64,000 bases of DNA, taken from positions 62,001-126,000 of the forward strand of contig NZ_SVET01000005.1 of assembly GCF_015057245.1 (NCBI RefSeq), written 5' to 3'. The stretch is from Pseudobutyrivibrio ruminis (GTDB taxonomy: Bacteria; Bacillota; Clostridia; Lachnospirales; Lachnospiraceae). Below, one piece after another: positions 59,792 to 64,000 of this stretch (positions are counted from its first letter, which is position 1; the number at the start of each line of letters is the position of its first letter). A program made the translations under genes and the position numbers. The notes under the pieces were generated by a model. The model was not told where the DNA came from. It made no database searches and was given only the letters and a program-made list of their open reading frames with translations.

Positions 59792-60700
59792 ATGAACAAG
59801 AAGAGCAAAGTTGTTAGATATAATAAGTGGGGTTATATCTTTCTAATACCTTTTACAGTAATATTTTTAATATTCCAGTTGATCCCACTTGTTTCAACTA
59901 TATACAATTCATTCTTTGAAAATTACCGTTCAGGCCTTACTCAGATTGGACCTAACTTTGTAGGTCTTGCAAACTATGCAACAATTGTAACTAACGGTGA
60001 TTTACCAACATATTTTGCGAATACAATGATTATGTGGGTGTTAGGATTTATCCCACAGATTATCCTTTCATTATTATTAGGAGCTTGGTTTACAGATCCA
60101 TCTCTTAGATTAAAAGGTCAGACATTCTTTAAAACGGTAATCTATTTACCAAACTTGATTATGGCATCAGCTTTTGCGATGTTGTTCTTTACATTATTTG
60201 CAGATAGCGGACCAATTAACTCATTGTTAATTCAGATTGGCGTATTCAAGGAAGCATTCTCATTTATGGATCACGCTGCAAGTGTTCGTGGATTGGTAGC
60301 TACAATGAACTGCCTTATGTGGTTTGGAAATACGACAATTCTTCTGATGGCAGGTATGCTTGGAATTGATCCATCTCTTTTTGAGGCTGCTCAGGTTGAT
60401 GGTGCAACTGCTAATCAGATTTTCTATAAAATAACATTGCCTTTACTTAGACCAATTCTTGTATTTGTTATGATTACATCGCTCATTGGTGGTTTGCAGA
60501 TGTTTGATGTACCTCAGATCTTAACAAATGGTACAGGTAATCCAATGCGTTCATCTATGACTTTGATTATGTACTTGAACAAGCATTTATATAGTAAGAA
60601 CTTTGGACTTGCAGGTGCACTTTCAGTATTTATGTTTGTAATAACAGCCATTTTAAGCTTGATAGTTTATAAGTTTACTAACGTTCAGGAACAGAAATAA
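59792..60700 (+). CDS. ABC sugar transporter permease, first subunit (MalF/UgpA-like)
   Basis: 302 residues with about six membrane spans, starting WGYIFLIPFTVIFLIFQLIP. The cytoplasmic EAA loop reads FEAAQVDGATANQIFYKITL then PLLRP, contacting the ATPase. No MsmK-type ATPase gene is present here; CUT1 systems often share one encoded elsewhere. Follows the binding protein after a processing hairpin. Confidence 0.92.
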   Translation: MNKKSKVVRYNKWGYIFLIPFTVIFLIFQLIPLVSTIYNSFFENYRSGLTQIGPNFVGLANYATIVTNGDLPTYFANTMIMWVLGFIPQIILSLLLGAWFTDPSLRLKGQTFFKTVIYLPNLIMASAFAMLFFTLFADSGPINSLLIQIGVFKEAFSFMDHAASVRGLVATMNCLMWFGNTTILLMAGMLGIDPSLFEAAQVDGATANQIFYKITLPLLRPILVFVMITSLIGGLQMFDVPQILTNGTGNPMRSSMTLIMYLNKHLYSKNFGLAGALSVFMFVITAILSLIVYKFTNVQEQK

Positions 60701-60739
60701 AATCATTGAAATTAAGTAAAATAGATGAGGAGAATAAAA

Positions 60740-61600
60740 ATGGCAAATAACACAAGCAACAGCCAAGGCGGCGGAGTTCATGCTAGAAGAATAGTTTCTT
60801 ATATAGTATTGATTTTAATTTCATTCTTGTGCTTATTCTGGTTCTATGTATTATTTATCAATTCTACTAGAAGCAATTCAGAGTTGAGCGCAGGTTTCAC
60901 TCCATTTCCAAGTGTTCATCTTATTGAGAACTGGACAAACTTGAAAAATGGAACATTACCTATTGTAAGTGGTATGATTAATTCACTTTTAATCGCTGTA
61001 CTTACAGCTACACTTGCAACATATTTTTCAACAATGACAGCTTATGCTATCCATGCATATGACTTCAAATTAAAGAAGTTTATGTTTACCTTCATATTAA
61101 TGATTATGATGATTCCAACACAGGTAACTGTACTTGGTTTCTTACAGCTCATTGACAAGATGCATTTAGATAATAGTGCTATTCCACTTATTATTCCTGC
61201 GATTGCATCTCCTGCTGTATTCTTTTATATGAAGCAATACATGGATTCTACATTACCTCTTTCCTTAATCGAGGCTGCCAGAATTGATGGTTCTGGCGAA
61301 TTTAGAACATTTAACCAGATTGTAGTACCCCTTATGAAGCCAGCAATTGCTGTACAGGCAATATTCAGCTTTGTAGGTAGCTGGAATAATTACTTCACTC
61401 CAGCACTTGTTCTTCATGATGATACAAAGAAGACACTTCCTATATTAATTGCTCAGCTTCGTAATGCAGACTGGTTAAAGTTTGATATGGGACAGGTTTA
61501 TATTATGATTGCATTCTCAATCTTCCCTGTTATAATTGTATACCTAATACTTTCTAGATATATTGTAGGTGGCGTTACACTTGGTGGTGTAAAGGGCTAA
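60740..61600 (+). CDS. ABC sugar transporter permease, second subunit (MalG/UgpE-like)
   Basis: 286 residues from ATG 60740, with GAGGAG upstream; ATG 60725 is less likely. Six membrane spans; EAA loop IEAARIDGSGEFRTFNQIVV then PLMKP; C-terminal RYIVGGVTLGGVKG is the standard ending of this family. It pairs with the previous permease. Confidence 0.93.
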   Translation: MANNTSNSQGGGVHARRIVSYIVLILISFLCLFWFYVLFINSTRSNSELSAGFTPFPSVHLIENWTNLKNGTLPIVSGMINSLLIAVLTATLATYFSTMTAYAIHAYDFKLKKFMFTFILMIMMIPTQVTVLGFLQLIDKMHLDNSAIPLIIPAIASPAVFFYMKQYMDSTLPLSLIEAARIDGSGEFRTFNQIVVPLMKPAIAVQAIFSFVGSWNNYFTPALVLHDDTKKTLPILIAQLRNADWLKFDMGQVYIMIAFSIFPVIIVYLILSRYIVGGVTLGGVKG

Positions 61601-61611
61601 ACATAATAATG

Positions 61612-61682
61612 AAAAAGACTTGACAGTTCTTGCGTCGTATGCTAAATTTAGCTAGCGACTAAGAAAAGCAGGTCTTTTTTTT
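61612..61682 (+). terminator. Hairpin with T-run after transporter operon; also holds promoter-like boxes
   Basis: AAAAAGAC (61612-61619) pairs with GTCTTTTT (61672-61679), and an inner arm GCTAAATTTAGC (61641-61652) is a perfect palindrome; eight T bases end it. The same DNA contains TTGACA (61620-61625), 17 bp, TAAATT (61643-61648), a possible promoter for rpmG-secE-nusG. Terminator and promoter roles may both be real. Confidence 0.6.
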
Positions 61683-61768
61683 ATGCTCTTTTTTCGCCTT
61701 GTCAAATTGTTCGCTATGACAAGTGAGTATAAGTAGACCAAAGTAGAAATTTAACGGAGGTGGAAGTT

Positions 61769-61918
61769 GTGCGCACAAAGATAACATTAGCTTGCACAGA
61801 GTGCCAGCAGCGTAATTACAACATGACAAAAGACAAGAAGACACACCCTGACAGAATGGAAACAAAGAAGTATTGCAGATTCTGCAAGAAGCACACAATG
61901 CACAAAGAGACTAAATAG
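61769..61918 (+). CDS. rpmG: 50S ribosomal protein L33
   Basis: 49 residues from GTG 61769, after GGAGG at 61756-61760. It reads RTKITLACTECQQRNYNMTK and then a second CRFCKKH pair, so it is the zinc-binding (C+) form with four Cys. It opens the rpmG-secE-nusG-rplK-rplA operon, the usual Firmicutes order. Confidence 0.93.
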   Translation: MRTKITLACTECQQRNYNMTKDKKTHPDRMETKKYCRFCKKHTMHKETK

Positions 61919-61936
61919 TCATCCGGGAGGTGCGAA

Positions 61937-62134
61937 ATGGCAGAGGAAAAGAAAACCAAGTCAGGACGTTTTGCGGGTCTTAAGACAGAGTTCGGAAAGA
62001 TCGTCTGGGCAGATCCAAAAGACGTGTCAAAACAGACAACAGCAGTTGTTGCTGTGTCAGTAGTTGTAGCAGTGATCATCATCGTTTTAGATGCAGTGAT
62101 CAACAAGGGTGTAAATATCCTAGTTAATTTATAA
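61937..62134 (+). CDS. secE: Preprotein translocase subunit SecE
   Basis: 65 residues: a short charged, amphipathic N-terminus (FGKIVWADPKDVSKQT) and one membrane span (VVAVSVVVAVIIIVLDAVI). This is the minimal SecE form. It stabilises SecY in the protein-export channel. GGGAGG lies upstream, and its position between rpmG and nusG is conserved. Confidence 0.93.
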   Translation: MAEEKKTKSGRFAGLKTEFGKIVWADPKDVSKQTTAVVAVSVVVAVIIIVLDAVINKGVNILVNL

Positions 62135-62148
62135 TGGAGGCATCGCAT

Positions 62149-62679
62149 ATGGCAGAGGCAAAGTGGTATGTAGTTCATACTTACTCAGGCTATGAGAACA
62201 AAGTCAAGACAAACATTGAAAAGGCTATCGAGACACAACATCTCGAGGAGCAGATTCTTGATGTAAGAGTACCTATGGTTGAGGTTACCGAAACTAGGGA
62301 TGGCGTCAAGAAACAAGTTTCAAAGAAGATGTACCCTGGTTACGTTCTTATTGAGATGATTATGAATGACGAGACCTGGTACGTTGTCAGAAATACTAGA
62401 GGTGTTACAGGCTTCGTTGGACCAGGAAGTAAACCAGTGCCATTGTCAGAGGCTGAAGTTAAAGCATACTTACTAGGCGAAAGCACTGAAAGAGTCAACG
62501 TTGAGGTTGACTTCGAAGTTGGAGATACTCTTAGTGTCGTAGACGGTACCTGGAAAGATACTGTGGGCGTTGTTAAGTCTATCAATGCTAAGAAGCAGAC
62601 AGTAACCATCAGCGTTGAAATGTTCGGACGTGAAACACCAGTAGAAATTGATTTCACAGACGTACGCAAGATGGATTAG
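62149..62679 (+). CDS. nusG: Transcription termination/antitermination protein NusG
   Basis: 176 residues from ATG 62149; the ATG at 62134 is part of the ribosome-site region (GGAGG 62136-62140). The NGN domain begins AKWYVVHTYSGYENKVKTNI and holds MYPGYVLIEMIM and VRNTRGVTGFVG; a KOW motif (VGDTLSVVDGTWKDTVGVV) completes it. It links RNA polymerase to Rho or ribosomes. Confidence 0.97.
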   Translation: MAEAKWYVVHTYSGYENKVKTNIEKAIETQHLEEQILDVRVPMVEVTETRDGVKKQVSKKMYPGYVLIEMIMNDETWYVVRNTRGVTGFVGPGSKPVPLSEAEVKAYLLGESTERVNVEVDFEVGDTLSVVDGTWKDTVGVVKSINAKKQTVTISVEMFGRETPVEIDFTDVRKMD

Positions 62680-62689
62680 GAGGAATATC

Positions 62690-63115
62690 ATGGCAAAGAA
62701 AATTGAAGGCTATATCAAGTTGCAGATTCCAGCAGGCAAGGCTACACCAGCCCCACCAGTTGGTCCAGCACTTGGTCAGCATGGTGTAAACATTGTGGAG
62801 TTTACAAAGCAGTTTAACGCAAAGACAGCAGATATGGGAGATACAATTGTTCCTACAATTATCACTGTTTATGCAGATAGAAGCTTCAGCTTCATCACAA
62901 AGACTCCACCAGCAGCAGTTCTTATTAAGAAGGCTTGCAAGCTTCAGAAGGCTTCAGGCACACCTAACAAGACAAAGGTTGCAAAGATTACAAAGGCTCA
63001 GGTTCAGGAAATCGCAGAGACAAAGATGCCTGACCTTAACGCAGCATCACTTGAGGCTGCTATGAGCATGATCGAAGGAACATGTAGATCAATGGGCGTT
63101 GAGGTTGTTGAATAA
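62690..63115 (+). CDS. rplK: 50S ribosomal protein L11
   Basis: 141 residues, exact family length. KLQIPAGKATPAPPVGPALG then QHGVNIVEFTKQFN at the N-terminus and the rRNA-binding C-terminal domain (TKAQVQEIAETKMPDLNAAS, GTCRSMGVEV) are conserved. It forms the GTPase-associated centre of the 50S subunit. Confidence 0.97.
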   Translation: MAKKIEGYIKLQIPAGKATPAPPVGPALGQHGVNIVEFTKQFNAKTADMGDTIVPTIITVYADRSFSFITKTPPAAVLIKKACKLQKASGTPNKTKVAKITKAQVQEIAETKMPDLNAASLEAAMSMIEGTCRSMGVEVVE

Positions 63116-63159
63116 TTCACAGCTTAGCGAAAACAACGTTCTTACTATTAAAGATTTGA

Positions 63160-63187
63160 GTGGGAGAGCATAAGCTCGATAAACCAC
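63160..63187 (+). promoter_or_regulatory. Probable L1-binding mRNA hairpin before rplA
   Basis: GTGG-GA-GAGC-ATAA-GCTC-GATAAA-CCAC forms two short stems around an asymmetric GA/GATAAA internal loop. This mimics the L1 site of 23S rRNA helix 77 and known L1 mRNA operators. It ends 12 bp before rplA, in place for feedback control of translation by free L1. Confidence 0.75.
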
Positions 63188-63198
63188 AGGAGGTAAAC

Positions 63199-63894
63199 AT
63201 GAAAAGAGGAAAGAAATACGTTGCAGCTGCAAGCTCATACGATAAGTCAGCTGCATTCGATCCAGCAGAAGCAATCGCACAGGTAAAGAAGAATGCTACT
63301 GCAAAATTTGATGAGACAATTGAAGCTCATATCAGAACTGGTTGTGACGGACGTCACGCTGAGCAGCAGATCCGTGGTGCTGTAGTACTTCCACACGGAA
63401 CTGGTAAGTCAGTTAGAGTATTAGTATTCGCTAAGGGTGCTAAGCTTGACGAGGCACAGGCTGCAGGCGCTGATTTCGTTGGCGGCGAGGAGCTCATTCC
63501 AAAGATCCAGAACGAAGGATGGTCTGAGTTCGATTCTGTAGTTGCTACTCCAGACATGATGGGTGTTGTTGGTCGTCTTGGTCGTGTACTTGGACCTAGA
63601 GGACTTATGCCAAACCCAAAGGCTGGTACAGTTACTATGGATGTTGCTAAGGCTGTTGAAGAAATCAAAGCTGGTAAGATTGAGTATAGACTTGATAAGA
63701 CAAACATTATCCATGTACCTATCGGAAAGGCTTCTTTCACAGAGGAGCAGTTAGCGGACAACTTCCAGACTCTTATGGACGCTATCAACAAGGCTAAGCC
63801 AGCAAGCTTAAAGGGTCAGTACATTAAGAGCATTTCACTTGCTCCTACAATGGGACCTGGCGTTAAGCTTAATGTTGCAAAGGTTTCTAACTAA
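63199..63894 (+). CDS. rplA: 50S ribosomal protein L1
   Basis: 231 residues from ATG 63199, with GGAGG just upstream. MKRGKKYVAAASSYDKSAAF, HIRTGCDGRHAEQQIRGAVV, TPDMMGVVGRLGRVLGPRGL then MPNPKAGTV are conserved. It forms the L1 stalk at the ribosomal exit site and is also the likely repressor acting at 63160-63187. Confidence 0.97.
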   Translation: MKRGKKYVAAASSYDKSAAFDPAEAIAQVKKNATAKFDETIEAHIRTGCDGRHAEQQIRGAVVLPHGTGKSVRVLVFAKGAKLDEAQAAGADFVGGEELIPKIQNEGWSEFDSVVATPDMMGVVGRLGRVLGPRGLMPNPKAGTVTMDVAKAVEEIKAGKIEYRLDKTNIIHVPIGKASFTEEQLADNFQTLMDAINKAKPASLKGQYIKSISLAPTMGPGVKLNVAKVSN

Positions 63895-63897
63895 TTG

Positions 63898-63927
63898 TTG
63901 ACAGCCCAATATACATGATGATATAAT
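63898..63927 (+). promoter_or_regulatory. Promoter upstream of the L10 leader
   Basis: TTGACA (63898-63903) and TATAAT (63922-63927), both consensus, 18 bp apart, directly after rplA. It would drive the rplJ-rplL unit beyond the window. Confidence 0.85.
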
Positions 63928-63934
63928 GCATAAA

Positions 63935-64000
63935 GTTGTTGCCGAAGACAGCAGGTGGCGTTAGCCGTAAAGATTTTATCTACCAGCCGAGGACGATTAA
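63935..64000 (+). ncRNA. Ribosomal protein L10 leader (partial, runs off the window)
   Basis: AGACAGCAGGTGGCG near 63946 and CTACCAGCCGAGGAC near 63980 match the conserved strands of the L10(L12)4-binding leader (Rfam L10_leader by memory) that precedes rplJ. Binding of surplus L10 complex shuts off rplJL translation or transcription. The gene itself lies outside. Confidence 0.8.

Noticed and set aside
61619..61768. tRNA-Trp gene, often found near secE
   Set aside because: No cloverleaf or TpsiC-loop sequence is present in this interval.

Overview
The window looks like a chromosome segment of a motile, saccharolytic Firmicute of the family Lachnospiraceae (Butyrivibrio/Pseudobutyrivibrio/Roseburia type). 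This is inferred from gene order and family content, not from a database search. Supporting signs are a mreB/mbl-flgF-flgG-flgJ block, an hup-rqcP-divIC-tilS-hpt-ftsH block, a short archaeal/eukaryote-type ProRS, a GH94 cellobiose phosphorylase beside a LacI regulator and a CUT1 sugar ABC transporter, and the rpmG-secE-nusG-rplK-rplA block at the right end. I found no tRNA, rRNA, integrase, transposase, reverse transcriptase or cas gene.

Region 1 (1-10.6 kb) is an AT-rich, single-strand surface-glycan or flagellin-glycan cluster. It encodes five proteins that reuse the same small Rossmann-like sugar-binding-type domain fused to different partners (GT9-like, GNGPSL/DUF115-like, left-handed beta-helix acetyltransferase, TylF-type methyltransferase). 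It also encodes a zinc-ribbon methyltransferase, a CMP-sugar cytidylyltransferase, a DRE-TIM aldolase fused to a GNGPSL-like domain, and a small HAD phosphatase. Together they suggest synthesis, CMP activation, methylation, acetylation and transfer of an unusual keto-acid sugar.

Region 2 (10.6-17.75 kb) is an accessory stretch. It holds an AAA-ATPase/PD-(D/E)XK protein, a HipB/HipA-like module with two palindrome-controlled promoters, a compact overlapping three-gene operon (TOPRIM-like, DUF4869-like, mini P-loop ATPase), an XRE regulator and an orphan unknown gene. It reads like a defence or toxin-antitoxin island.

Region 3 (17.8-34.7 kb) is core: pgi behind a cre-like site, two membrane proteins, a solitary nuclease-fold gene beside an unusual array of inverted half-sites, the SOS-controlled uvrBA pair, mreB/mbl with flagellar rod genes, recD2 and an HD-GYP phosphodiesterase. 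A structured element with compensatory base changes occurs twice, at 27.65 and 29.79 kb.

Region 4 (34.7-50.8 kb) holds metK, a two-component system, an RluA-type synthase, a membrane GGDEF-EAL protein, proS, cca, a PEGA lipoprotein and the hup-to-ftsH housekeeping run. Between the GGDEF-EAL gene and proS is a gene-free, near-palindromic element of about 700 bp with perfectly matched 37-, 20- and 15-bp arm segments. This is the strongest candidate for something undescribed.

Region 5 (50.8-61.7 kb) is carbohydrate use: a GH13 glucan hydrolase, a J-domain coiled-coil protein, RluD, cellobiose phosphorylase, a LacI regulator with shared operators, and a three-gene ABC importer. Region 6 (61.7-64 kb) is the ribosomal/NusG operon with an L1 mRNA-binding hairpin before rplA and the start of an L10 leader at the window edge.
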